Assembly: GCA_002451555.1 (NCBI GenBank)
Contig: DKCU01000100.1
Coordinates: 1 to 25,552, forward strand
Source of the DNA: Candidatus Segatella albertsiae
GTDB taxonomy: Bacteria; Bacteroidota; Bacteroidia; Bacteroidales; Bacteroidaceae
Direction of reading: 5' to 3'
DNA length: 25,552 bases
Made by a program: the position numbers and the translations under genes
In this document: positions 8,430 through 16,828 of the stretch, one piece after another
Numbering within the stretch: position 1 is the stretch's first letter
Layout of the letters: each line of letters begins with the position of its first letter
Notes under the pieces: generated by a model
Seen by the model: only the letters and a program-made list of their open reading frames with translations
Told to the model about the DNA's origin: nothing
The model's database searches: none

Positions 8430-10271
8430 ATGAACATAGCAATTACGGGCGAAGGTATCGTCTCCGCCATTGGTCTCAATAAGCAAGAGGTGCTCTCTTC
8501 ACTCCAAGAGGGAAGAACGGGCATTGGGGAAATGCATTACCTCCAATCCGTACACCATGAACTGCCCGTAGGAGAGGTGAAACTCTCCAACGAGCAGATG
8601 AAGGAGATGCTCGGCATCTCTCCAAGCAAGGTGATGAGCCGAACTGCTTTGATGGGAATGCTTGCCATCCAACAGGCTTTGGAGGATACGGGCTTTACTG
8701 CGACTCCAACAGAGAATGGTATGGATTTATCTCATGATACTTCTTCGGACCCATTGCGCATACTCTTGGTGTCGGGTACGACAGTGGGAGGAATGGACAT
8801 CACCGAACTCTCCTACGATTGTCTTTCACGACAGTTGGAGCGAGGTGAGAGTCTAAGCCCTGAGGACATTGAACTCTTGAAGCATCACGATTGTGGCAAT
8901 TCCACCCAACAGATGGCAGACCACTTTGGTATCTTCGATGATGTAACCACTATCTCCACTGCTTGTTCATCGGCAGCCAATGCCATCATGTTAGGTGCCC
9001 GCTTGCTTAAGATGGGGAGGGCTGACGTGGTAGTGGCAGGAGGAACGGAAGCCTTGTCTCGTTTCCATCTCAATGGATTCAACTCTTTGATGATTCTCGA
9101 CCATGAGCCTTGCCGTCCATTTGATGCCACTCGTGCCGGACTCAACCTAGGAGAGGGCGCCGCCTATGTGGTTCTCGAACCAGAAGAGCAAGCCAAGGCT
9201 AGAAAAGTAGAGCCACATGCTTATCTTACTGGATATGGCAATGCTTGCGATGCTTTTCATCAAACTGCTTCGTCGGAGAACGGCGAGGGTGCTTACCTTG
9301 CCATGATGGAGGCTTTGCAGACCGCTCATCTTAAGCCCTCTGACATCCAGTATGTAAATGCTCACGGCACGGGAACGCCTAACAACGACCAAAGTGAGAG
9401 TGTATCGCTGCATCGTGTGTTTGGCGACAAAATGCCATGGGTATCTAGTACCAAGTCGTTTACAGGACATACCACGAGCGCATCAGGTAGTATCGAGACG
9501 GTCATCTCCATCTTAGCCTTGCAACACCACTTCGTGCCTGGCAACCTAGGGTGGAAGAATCCGATGGAAAATGGCATCACTCCAACTCTTGGAGAAAGCA
9601 ATGCGCAATTGGAAAATGTCCTTTGTAATAGCTTTGGGTTCGGTGGCAATGACACGTCGCTTGTTATTTCGGCAAAACCGAAGGGTGATACAATCGAAGA
9701 TTTGTTATCTCGTTCTGTGCTTGAAGACTTGGATCTTGAGATAGTCGCGAAAGTCGAAATAGATTCGGCGGACCAGCTTGCCGACATCAAGAAATACGTC
9801 AAGCCTTTGGAGGCTCGTCGCATGGGCAAGTTGATGAAGAGCTCGTTGCTTTCCTCCTTGGAGGCATTGCAGCAGGCGGGCATCGTTTGTCCTGATGCTG
9901 TCATCACTGGCACCACCTATGGTTGTCTGGAGAATAGCGAGCGACTGTTGGAAGAGATGAAGACCGAAGGCGAGGGGATGCTCAAACCAACCTATTTCAT
10001 GCAGAGCACCCACAACACCATTAGCAGTAACATAGCCATCAAAACTCATTGTCATGGTTACAACGTAACCTACACGCAAGGTAACAAGTCTTTGCCATGG
10101 GCGCTGCTCGATGCCGAGATGCTCTTGGCGAGTGGCAAGGCAAAGAACGTGTTGGTGGGATGGCACGACGAGAGTGCCCCTTTCTTCAATCGGCTCTTGG
10201 AACAGAGTGGGGAGCAACCGATGCCAAGCATTCGTTCCACTGCCATGGTCTTAAAACTAAAGGAAGAATAA
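8430..10271 (+). CDS. Second ketosynthase with a C-terminal cysteine-less ketosynthase-like domain
   Basis: A 613-residue protein read from ATG 8430; a GTG at 8427 is the alternative. Residues 1 to about 415 form a FabF-like synthase with C179 (STACSSA), H312 (AHGTGTP), K342 and H347 (TGHTTSASG), and the loop NSFGFGGND. Residues about 425-613 form a second thiolase-like half: PDAVITGTTYGCLENSERLLEEM, a HNTISSNIAIKTHCHGYN segment that parallels the active-site run-up, and DAEMLLASGKAKNVLVGWHDE. At the expected cysteine the sequence reads TYTQGNKS, so this half cannot condense. Such units correspond to the separate ApeC-like chain-length-factor protein of other aryl polyene clusters, here fused on. 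Confidence 0.88.
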   Translation: MNIAITGEGIVSAIGLNKQEVLSSLQEGRTGIGEMHYLQSVHHELPVGEVKLSNEQMKEMLGISPSKVMSRTALMGMLAIQQALEDTGFTATPTENGMDLSHDTSSDPLRILLVSGTTVGGMDITELSYDCLSRQLERGESLSPEDIELLKHHDCGNSTQQMADHFGIFDDVTTISTACSSAANAIMLGARLLKMGRADVVVAGGTEALSRFHLNGFNSLMILDHEPCRPFDATRAGLNLGEGAAYVVLEPEEQAKARKVEPHAYLTGYGNACDAFHQTASSENGEGAYLAMMEALQTAHLKPSDIQYVNAHGTGTPNNDQSESVSLHRVFGDKMPWVSSTKSFTGHTTSASGSIETVISILALQHHFVPGNLGWKNPMENGITPTLGESNAQLENVLCNSFGFGGNDTSLVISAKPKGDTIEDLLSRSVLEDLDLEIVAKVEIDSADQLADIKKYVKPLEARRMGKLMKSSLLSSLEALQQAGIVCPDAVITGTTYGCLENSERLLEEMKTEGEGMLKPTYFMQSTHNTISSNIAIKTHCHGYNVTYTQGNKSLPWALLDAEMLLASGKAKNVLVGWHDESAPFFNRLLEQSGEQPMPSIRSTAMVLKLKEE

Positions 10272-10275
10272 CAAA

Positions 10276-10629
10276 ATGTGGCGAGTATTTTTCTTGGCGA
10301 TTCTTCAGAGTGCCATCCTTTCGGGAGCACAGGTGTTTTTGAAGTTTGCTTTGCAGCGAATGCATCCGTTCGGCTGGACCAAGGACTTTTGGGTTAGTAT
10401 GCTTTTAAACTGGCAGTTTGCCTGTTGCGGCATACTTTTCGGTACAGGCTCTGTATTGTGGCTTTATATCGTAAAGCATTACCCATTGAGTGTGGCTTAT
10501 CCGATGATTAGTCTGAGCTATGTTTTCGGCATGTTGGCGGCCATCACCTTCTTCCATGAGGAGGTTTCTACTCTGAAATGGATAGGAGTGGGCTTTATCA
10601 TGTTGGGGTGCTGCCTCATCGCCAAATAA
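10276..10629 (+). CDS. Small four-helix membrane protein of the DMT/SMR (EmrE-like) superfamily
   Basis: A 117-residue, very hydrophobic protein with four likely transmembrane helices (about 4-24, 38-65, 69-92 and 98-115). The conserved SVAYPMISLSYVFG segment in the third helix and the acidic/basic loop FHEEVSTLKWIG are typical of SMR/EamA-like proteins. It starts four bases after the previous stop codon. Relatives include drug exporters (EmrE) and undecaprenyl-phosphate-linked sugar flippases (ArnE/ArnF). In this cluster a role in moving a lipid-linked intermediate across the inner membrane is plausible but not shown. Confidence 0.8.
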   Translation: MWRVFFLAILQSAILSGAQVFLKFALQRMHPFGWTKDFWVSMLLNWQFACCGILFGTGSVLWLYIVKHYPLSVAYPMISLSYVFGMLAAITFFHEEVSTLKWIGVGFIMLGCCLIAK

Positions 10630-10647
10630 TATTAAATAAGATACAAT

Positions 10648-11274
10648 ATGAAGAAATTAATCGTATTAATCATGTCATTGACCCTTGGCTTCACTTCCAT
10701 TTCTGCCCAGCGGAAGGTAAATGACGCCAAGGTGATTCAGCAAATCAATGCTGTGGCCACGAGCATGAAGTCGATGCAATGCGATTTCGTGCAGACCAAA
10801 TATCTCAAGATGCTCAACGACAAGATGGTGTCGAAGGGCAAGATGTACTATCAGCAGAGCAACAAACTGCGCTGGGAGTATATCTCGCCATACAGCTATG
10901 CCTTTGTGCTGAACGGTAGTAAGGTGCTCATCAGCAAGGGCAAGCGCAACGATGTCATCAATGTGAACCAGAGTAAGATGTTCAAGGAGATAGCCCGCAT
11001 CATGATGAACAGCGTGGTGGGCAACTGTCTCACCGACAAGAAAGACTTCAAGGTATCGCTTGCAGCCTCGGGCACCGACTATATCGCGACGCTCTATCCG
11101 CAGCAGAAGCAAATGAAGCAGATGTTCCAGAAAATCATCCTCCATTTCAACAAGGCGAAATCTACCGTTTCTAAGGTGGAGCTTGTGGAGAAAAAAGGCG
11201 ACAAGACAATCATCGAATTGAAGAATGTACGGGTCAATGGAGCGGTATCTCCTTCCGCCTTCCTTGTCAAGTAA
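10648..11274 (+). CDS. LolA-like outer-membrane lipoprotein carrier protein
   Basis: A 208-residue periplasmic protein. A signal peptide is clear: MKK, hydrophobic core, then SISA followed by Q at about 20-21. The mature part has the LolA pattern: an early CDFVQTKYLKML segment, a MYYQQSNKLRWEYISPY strand pair, then NGSKVLISKGKRN. LolA-like proteins shield lipid chains between inner and outer membranes, and a LolA relative is a regular member of aryl polyene clusters, where it probably carries the polyene lipid. It sits between the small membrane protein and a small secreted protein, forming an envelope-transport block. Confidence 0.85.
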   Translation: MKKLIVLIMSLTLGFTSISAQRKVNDAKVIQQINAVATSMKSMQCDFVQTKYLKMLNDKMVSKGKMYYQQSNKLRWEYISPYSYAFVLNGSKVLISKGKRNDVINVNQSKMFKEIARIMMNSVVGNCLTDKKDFKVSLAASGTDYIATLYPQQKQMKQMFQKIILHFNKAKSTVSKVELVEKKGDKTIIELKNVRVNGAVSPSAFLVK

Positions 11275-11283
11275 TAGCAATTT

Positions 11284-11787
11284 ATGAGTATGAAACGTTG
11301 TATTTTTGCATTTTTGCTCTGTATATTGTGCGCATGCTCCCAAAAAGCCTTGGCGCAAGAGGAACAACTGCCCGATATGCCGCTGTTTGCCGATAGTATC
11401 GGAAGCAAGGCAAGGTATGCTGCTACCATTGAGATGGGCAAAGGATATGTGAGTGGCATCTTTGTACTCGCTGTGGATGATGAGGGAGAGGGTTACAAGG
11501 GAGTGCTCTTCAATGAGTTTGGCATCACAGCCATGGAGTTGACATACGGCGGTCCTGGTACCAAGGTGAAGTTGCTGCATGTCATCAAGATGCTCGACAA
11601 GTGGTACATCAAGCGTGTGCTGCGCAGGGATATGGCGCATGTGATAGACAATATCTTCAATGGCTTTTCCACTTACCGAGACGAGAAGTATCATATCACC
11701 TATAAGTTTGTAAAGTTGGATGATTGTGACGATTCGCAATTACAGGAAAACAAATTAATCGAAGATAACAATGAAACTGAAGAATAA
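11284..11787 (+). CDS. Small exported protein or lipoprotein, possibly DUF3261-like
   Basis: A 167-residue protein beginning with a signal sequence (MSMKRCIFAFLLCILCACSQ). The run LCAC can act as a lipobox with the second cysteine as lipid attachment, while ALAQEE just after could be a type I site instead. The rest contains strand-rich segments (SGIFVLAVDDEGEGYKGVLF, TYGGPGTKVKLLHVIK) and an acidic tail. The position beside LolA and dehydratase genes matches the small DUF3261-type lipoprotein of aryl polyene clusters (ApeN-like), but motif evidence is thin. Its last 17 bases overlap the start of the next gene (11771). Confidence 0.65.
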   Translation: MSMKRCIFAFLLCILCACSQKALAQEEQLPDMPLFADSIGSKARYAATIEMGKGYVSGIFVLAVDDEGEGYKGVLFNEFGITAMELTYGGPGTKVKLLHVIKMLDKWYIKRVLRRDMAHVIDNIFNGFSTYRDEKYHITYKFVKLDDCDDSQLQENKLIEDNNETEE

Positions 11788-12181
11788 TCTCTATACGATA
11801 AAGGATAAGCAACTGGTGCAGCCTACCGATGGAGGTACTGCGTCTGGTAGAAAGGTGCTCTCTGGTTCCTACGAACTGGAGTTGAATCCGTCATGTTTTA
11901 TCTATCAGGCTCATTTCCCTGGTGAGCCCATCACGCCTGGTGTTTGCATCATGCAGATGGGGCAAGAGGTGTTGGAGGATGCCTTGGAAAAAACTCTGCA
12001 AGTGATAGCGGTGAAGAACATCAAGTTTCTCTCCATCATCTCACCTAAAGAGACGACCTGCATCACGTATTTCTTTAAGAAGGTGGAGCTGTCGGAAGAT
12101 GAGCAGAGCGTGAAGGCACAACTCGTCGTTATGGTTGGCGAGGAGGCGAAAGCCAAAATCTCATTTACATTGAAAGCTTAG
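11771..12181 (+). CDS. Hotdog 3-hydroxyacyl-ACP dehydratase, ApeI-like, lacking the catalytic glutamate
   Basis: A 136-residue FabZ/FabA-like protein. The FabZ signature HFPGEPITPGV begins at H48, the catalytic histidine. The position of the FabZ catalytic glutamate, 14 residues on, is Q62 (VCIMQMGQE). So this protein has the histidine but not the acid, the reverse of the dehydratase at 5128. In hotdog dehydratases the two residues come from different subunits, so a heterodimer with the 5128 product would have one complete site. The start overlaps the preceding frame by 17 bases, suggesting translational coupling. Two dehydratase-like proteins (ApeI and ApeP) are also found in other aryl polyene clusters. 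Confidence 0.88.
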   Translation: MKLKNNLYTIKDKQLVQPTDGGTASGRKVLSGSYELELNPSCFIYQAHFPGEPITPGVCIMQMGQEVLEDALEKTLQVIAVKNIKFLSIISPKETTCITYFFKKVELSEDEQSVKAQLVVMVGEEAKAKISFTLKA

Positions 12182-12231
12182 ACTTTTTAGAACACAAAGA
12201 AGCTTGTGCAGGCAAGCGATACTGAAGATAT

Positions 12232-13770
12232 ATGACAGAAGAATTGAGCATAGAGCAGCAGAAACAGTTGTTGAGAGACCGTGGCATCTGCGTCATTATT
12301 CCTACCTATAACAATGAGAAAACGGTGGGACAGGTGGTGCGCGATGTTCTCCAACAGTGTGATGACGTCATTGTCGTGAACGATGGCTGTACGGATGGTA
12401 CGGCGGAAATCCTTCACGAGATTGACGGTATTACTCTTGTTGCCTATTCGCAAAACAGAGGTAAGGGCTATGCCTTGAAACAGGGCTTTCGCAAGGCGCT
12501 CGACATGGGCTTTGCCTATGCCATCACGCTCGATGCCGACGGACAGCATTTCGCCACCGACATCCCGCTCTTTTTGAAGGCTAATATGCAGCATCCAGGA
12601 TGCCTTATCATTGGTAGCCGACAGTTGGAAGGCGTTGACCGTTCCAAGGGAAGCTCCTTTGCTAATAAGTTTTCCAATTTTTGGTTCTATGTCCAGACGG
12701 GTAAGAAACTGGAGGATACACAGACGGGGTATCGACTTTATCCTCTTCATAAGTTGAAGGTGCTCAGTTTGTTAACATCCCGCTATGAAGCAGAACTTGA
12801 ACTGATGGTCTTCGCGTCTTGGCATGGAGTCAAGCTCATTCCGATACCCATTCCTGTATATTATCCTCCTCGAGAAGAGCGAGTGAGTCATTTCCGACCA
12901 GGTATGGATTTCGCCAGAATCAGTGTGCTCAATACAGTGCTCTGTTTCTTAGCTGTCGTCTATGGATTGCCTTGCAGGGTGGGGCGCAAGTTGATGGTCT
13001 TTGTCCGTACCCTTTTCTCGCTGCTCTTCTTTCTCTTCTTCATGATGGTGGTGTTTACGCCAGCAGTTTGGGTTTATATCCATTTGGGAAAGATGACTGA
13101 GAAGAAGCGTTATTGCTTGCACTTGCTCATGTATCATGCCACCCGATTTGTGATGGTACACATGGGCATACCGGGCACCAAGTTTTACACTAAGGTTAAT
13201 GGCGTGCAGTCTCGTGGCAAGGACTTCGGTGGCTTCGACTTCGACAAGCCTCGCATCATCATTTGCAACCACCAGTCGCATCTCGACTTGATGTGCCAGC
13301 TGGTGTTTACGCCGAAGATCATCTTCCTCACCAACCAGTGGGTATGGAACAATCCTACCTATGGCTTGCTGATTCGCAACGCTGAATATCTGCCTGTGAT
13401 AGATGGCTTGGAACCCTTGATGCCAAAGTTGCGTTCGCTCGTAAGTCGCGGCTACAGTGTGGCGCTCTATCCTGAGGGTACTCGTTCGAAGGATTGCCGC
13501 ATCGGTAGATTCCATCAGGGAGGTTTCTACCTAGCCGAACAACTCGGGTTGGAAATCCTCCCGATGTATATGTATGGTCCGGGCAAGATTCTTCCGAAGA
13601 AGACCTATCATCTCAACAAGGGCATCTTTTATATCGAGGTAGGCGAGCCAATGAACCACGAACAACTGCAAGCCTTGGGTGATGACTGGAGACATCAAGC
13701 TTCTGCCATGCGCAAGCGATACAAGGAAAAATATCAGGCGATTGCCAACAAGATAGAACAAAGGATATGA
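12232..13770 (+). CDS. Glycosyltransferase family 2 fused to a lysophosphatidate-type acyltransferase
   Basis: A 512-residue fusion. Residues about 18-230 form a GT2 domain: CVIIPTYNNEKTV, VVNDGCTDGT, and the metal-binding DAD at 101-103 (TLDADGQH). One or two hydrophobic segments (about 234-247 and 258-283) join the halves. Residues about 340-490 form a PlsC-like acyltransferase with HxxxxD from H347 to D352 (NHQSHLD) and EGTRS at 415-419. The protein can be expected to add a sugar and an acyl chain at the inner membrane, matching ApeK-like proteins. It ends with an ATGA overlap with the next gene. The sugar and acceptor cannot be read from the sequence. Confidence 0.9.
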   Translation: MTEELSIEQQKQLLRDRGICVIIPTYNNEKTVGQVVRDVLQQCDDVIVVNDGCTDGTAEILHEIDGITLVAYSQNRGKGYALKQGFRKALDMGFAYAITLDADGQHFATDIPLFLKANMQHPGCLIIGSRQLEGVDRSKGSSFANKFSNFWFYVQTGKKLEDTQTGYRLYPLHKLKVLSLLTSRYEAELELMVFASWHGVKLIPIPIPVYYPPREERVSHFRPGMDFARISVLNTVLCFLAVVYGLPCRVGRKLMVFVRTLFSLLFFLFFMMVVFTPAVWVYIHLGKMTEKKRYCLHLLMYHATRFVMVHMGIPGTKFYTKVNGVQSRGKDFGGFDFDKPRIIICNHQSHLDLMCQLVFTPKIIFLTNQWVWNNPTYGLLIRNAEYLPVIDGLEPLMPKLRSLVSRGYSVALYPEGTRSKDCRIGRFHQGGFYLAEQLGLEILPMYMYGPGKILPKKTYHLNKGIFYIEVGEPMNHEQLQALGDDWRHQASAMRKRYKEKYQAIANKIEQRI

Positions 13771-15311
13771 GCAAGAAAGTAATCATCATAGGAAGCGGTC
13801 TGGGCGGTTTGTCCTGCGGCGTGATATTGGCCAAGAATGGTTATCAAGTCACGGTGTTGGAACAGGGCGCACAGATAGGCGGATGCCTGCAGTGCTTCAC
13901 CCGGAAGGGGGCGAAGTTTGAGACGGGCATGCACTTCATCGGCAGTGCCTCGCAAGGACAGACCCTCCAGCGACTGATGCGCTATCTGGAGATAGACCAG
14001 CAAGTGCATCTCTCTCGGCTCGCCCCCGATGGATATGATGTCGTCTCGCTCGGTGGCAAGACCTACCGCTTTCCAAATGGTAGGGAGGCTTTCATTCGTC
14101 AGATGTCGGAATACTTTCCTGAGCAGCACGACAATCTCGTGAGATACTACGACCTCGTGGAGAGCATCGCCCAAGCCTCATCGCTCCATTCGCTGAAACA
14201 TGCCGAGAGCGATGCGTCGGTCAATACGGAATACCTGTTGCGCTCCATCAATGAAGTCATCGATGAGGTGATAACCGACCCAACCTTGGCGAAGGTCTTG
14301 GTGGGCAACCTTCCACTCTATGCCGCCGAGAAAGACAAGACTCCTTTTTCCACCTTGGCTTTCATCACTGATTTCTATAACCAGAGTGCCTATCGCATCC
14401 AAGGCGGAAGCGACACCGTGGCTCAAGCCCTTGCCGATACCATCAAGCGATATGGGGGTGAGGTGCTGACTCGTAAACAAGTAACTCGCATCCTTTGCGA
14501 TGAGAAGCGTGCCGTTGGGGTAGAAGTCAATGTCAATCCCGACAGCTTGTCTGAGGTAGGAGGACGTTCTTTAAATTCAACGCCTGAGACCATCCCTTGC
14601 GATTATGTGATTTCAGATGTTCACCCGATGCGGACGCTCAGAATGCTCGATACCAAGTTGATTCGTCCTGCTTATCGCAAGCGTATCAACGAGATACCGC
14701 AGACCGTAGGAACCTTTTCGGTCTATTTGAAGTTTAAGAAGGGAAAGTTGCCATACATGAACTATAACTATTATGGCTATCAGAAAGATACGCCTTGGAA
14801 CTGCGAGAAATACTCTGAGCAATCTTGGCCAGAGGGATTCCTCTATATGCACTTTTGTCAAGCCAATCCGCCAGCCTTCGCTTCTACGGGAGTTATCCTT
14901 TCTTATATGAGGATGGAGGATGTGGAGCGATGGCGAGGAACGAAGGTCGGCAGGCGAGGCGAGGACTATGAGGCGTTCAAGCGACAGAAAGCAGAAAAGC
15001 TCATTGATGTCGTGGCGCAGCATTTCCCGGACATTCGGGAGAGCATAGAAACGTATTACACTTCCACTCCGCTTACTTATCTCGACTACACCGGCACGGA
15101 GAATGGGGCGATGTATGGCAATGCCAAGGACTTTCGTAAGAGCAGTGCCTACCGAGTGGCGCAACGCACCAAGGTGCCTAACTTGTATCTGACAGGACAG
15201 AACATCAATTCGCATGGCATGTTGGGAGTGTTGGTGGGAACTATTGTTACCTGTAGCGAGTTTCTGACGGCTGAGAAAATCTATGAACAAATAAGTGAGG
15301 CAAACAAATGA
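13767..15311 (+). CDS. CrtI-like FAD-dependent oxidoreductase (phytoene desaturase family), copy 1
   Basis: A 514-residue flavoprotein. The dinucleotide-binding motif GSGLGGLSCG is at 9-18, ending at E32 (TVLEQ), and the C-terminal FAD motif region NLYLTGQNINSHGMLGV is present. The best family is the CrtI/CrtO carotenoid desaturase-isomerase group, including the all-trans-retinol 13,14-reductase-like members. No carotenoid backbone genes are present nearby, so the substrate is probably the polyene or its lipid. It starts inside the preceding stop codon (ATGA) and overlaps the next gene in the same way. It is a clear paralogue of the next gene, sharing gene order and motif layout. Confidence 0.88.
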   Translation: MSKKVIIIGSGLGGLSCGVILAKNGYQVTVLEQGAQIGGCLQCFTRKGAKFETGMHFIGSASQGQTLQRLMRYLEIDQQVHLSRLAPDGYDVVSLGGKTYRFPNGREAFIRQMSEYFPEQHDNLVRYYDLVESIAQASSLHSLKHAESDASVNTEYLLRSINEVIDEVITDPTLAKVLVGNLPLYAAEKDKTPFSTLAFITDFYNQSAYRIQGGSDTVAQALADTIKRYGGEVLTRKQVTRILCDEKRAVGVEVNVNPDSLSEVGGRSLNSTPETIPCDYVISDVHPMRTLRMLDTKLIRPAYRKRINEIPQTVGTFSVYLKFKKGKLPYMNYNYYGYQKDTPWNCEKYSEQSWPEGFLYMHFCQANPPAFASTGVILSYMRMEDVERWRGTKVGRRGEDYEAFKRQKAEKLIDVVAQHFPDIRESIETYYTSTPLTYLDYTGTENGAMYGNAKDFRKSSAYRVAQRTKVPNLYLTGQNINSHGMLGVLVGTIVTCSEFLTAEKIYEQISEANK

Positions 15312-16828
15312 AGACAGCAATCATCATAGGCGGCGGACTGGGCGGTCTGTTTACTGGTGCTATCCTAGCAAAGGAAGGCTTGCAAGTGACGGTGCTCGAA
15401 AAGAATGCTACGGCTGGCGGCGGACTACAGTCGTTCCTGCGTTTCGGCATGAAGTTTGATACTGGCATGCATGTCATCGGTGGCATGTATCCCGGTGGCA
15501 ATATCTATCGCCTTTGCAAATATCTGGGCATTCTGGATAAGATGCAGCTGCGGGATGTGGACGACGATTGTACGGATAGCCTTTATTTTGCAGAAGACCA
15601 CACCACCTATCGCATTCGAAAGGGTAGGGAGGGCTTCATCGAATCCCTGACTGCTTATTTCCCAAAGGAGCGAGCTAGTTTGCAGGCTTATGTGGAGGCT
15701 ATTTTCTCCCTTACCGATGAGGCTGATTTATTCAACCTTCGCCCTTTCACCGATACCTTCCGAGTGCATTCCGACGATTTCTTTATGTCGGCGGATGCCT
15801 TCATCGCCAAGTATATCCAAGATGAGAAGTTGCGCAGTGTGGTGGCATATATGAATCCGCTTTATGGAGGTCGAAAGGATGAGACCCCAGCTTTTATCCA
15901 TGCCATCATCTCTACGCTCTATATCATGGGTGCTTCTCGCTTCGTGGGAGGTAGCTACCATTTTGCCGACCTTCTGATGCAAGTCATCGAGCAGCATGGG
16001 GGCAAGGTGATAACAGGCGATGCCGTGGAGTGGATAGAGGTGAGCAATGCTTCTGCCGATTCCGCTCCGTCGCAAAAGGGAAAAAGGCATGTCGAGTTCG
16101 TGCGAACCCGAAAAGGCAAGGAGTATCAAGGCGACTATTATATCTCCGACCTTCACCCTTGCACACTCTTAAAGTTGATGCCCGAGAAGGCGTTTACCAA
16201 GGCTTATCGCCAGCGGCTCGAGGAGATACCCAATTCCACCTCCGCCTTTTCGCTCTATATCAAGTTGAAGCCCCATACTTTTCCCTATATCAACCATTCG
16301 GAATATTACATGACTCGATATGATGAGATATGGACCTTTGGCGAGCAGCATGACCATTGGCCGTTGGGCTTTCTCTTCATGACTCCGCCAGAGCCTCAGC
16401 AGGGAGCCTATAGCCAGAAGGCGTTGGTGACCGTTCCGATGCTCTTCGACGAGGTAAGAAGATGGGAAGATACCACCGTGGGGCATCGAGGGGAGGAATA
16501 TGAGGCTTGGAAGAAGGTCAAGACCCAAGTGGTACTCGACAAGATAGAGGAGATGCACCCAGGTTTTAGGGATTGCATCGACCAAGTGAATGCTTCATCT
16601 CCGCTCACCATCCGTGATTTCTATGGGGTGAAGGAGGGAGCCGCCAGCGGTTATCGCAAGGACTATAAGAATATGGCACTCTCGCAAGTGCCTGTGGTAA
16701 CCAAGGTCGATAACCTTTTGCTCACGGGGCAGAACAACAACCTGCATGGCTTCTGTGGTGTGCCGCTCACAGCCATTAGTACGGCGGAAGCGATATTGGG
16801 TAGAAACTATGTTATCAATCAACTATGA
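15308..16828 (+). CDS. CrtI-like FAD-dependent oxidoreductase (phytoene desaturase family), copy 2
   Basis: A 506-residue flavoprotein paralogous to the preceding gene. The Rossmann motif is GGGLGGLFTG at 8-17 with E31 (TVLEKN). The C-terminal NLLLTGQNNNLHGFCGVPL is the family FAD-binding end. Shared internal marks with copy 1 include FDTGMHVIGG, YISDLHPC versus YVISDVHPM, and VGHRGEEYEAWK versus VGRRGEDYEAFK. The two probably arose by tandem duplication and then diverged, and may work as a pair. It overlaps both neighbours by four bases. A pathway-specific redox step on the polyene is inferred. Confidence 0.88.
   Translation: MKTAIIIGGGLGGLFTGAILAKEGLQVTVLEKNATAGGGLQSFLRFGMKFDTGMHVIGGMYPGGNIYRLCKYLGILDKMQLRDVDDDCTDSLYFAEDHTTYRIRKGREGFIESLTAYFPKERASLQAYVEAIFSLTDEADLFNLRPFTDTFRVHSDDFFMSADAFIAKYIQDEKLRSVVAYMNPLYGGRKDETPAFIHAIISTLYIMGASRFVGGSYHFADLLMQVIEQHGGKVITGDAVEWIEVSNASADSAPSQKGKRHVEFVRTRKGKEYQGDYYISDLHPCTLLKLMPEKAFTKAYRQRLEEIPNSTSAFSLYIKLKPHTFPYINHSEYYMTRYDEIWTFGEQHDHWPLGFLFMTPPEPQQGAYSQKALVTVPMLFDEVRRWEDTTVGHRGEEYEAWKKVKTQVVLDKIEEMHPGFRDCIDQVNASSPLTIRDFYGVKEGAASGYRKDYKNMALSQVPVVTKVDNLLLTGQNNNLHGFCGVPLTAISTAEAILGRNYVINQL

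Noticed and set aside
10675..11739. Long (354-residue) minus-strand frame opposite the LolA and lipoprotein genes
   Set aside because: It is the shadow of two well-supported plus-strand genes with signal peptides; the translation is rich in His and Leu and shows no domain.
13767..16828. A carotenoid gene cluster, because of two CrtI-like genes
   Set aside because: No phytoene synthase, prenyl synthase or lycopene cyclase is present, and the genes around are polyketide and lipid genes.
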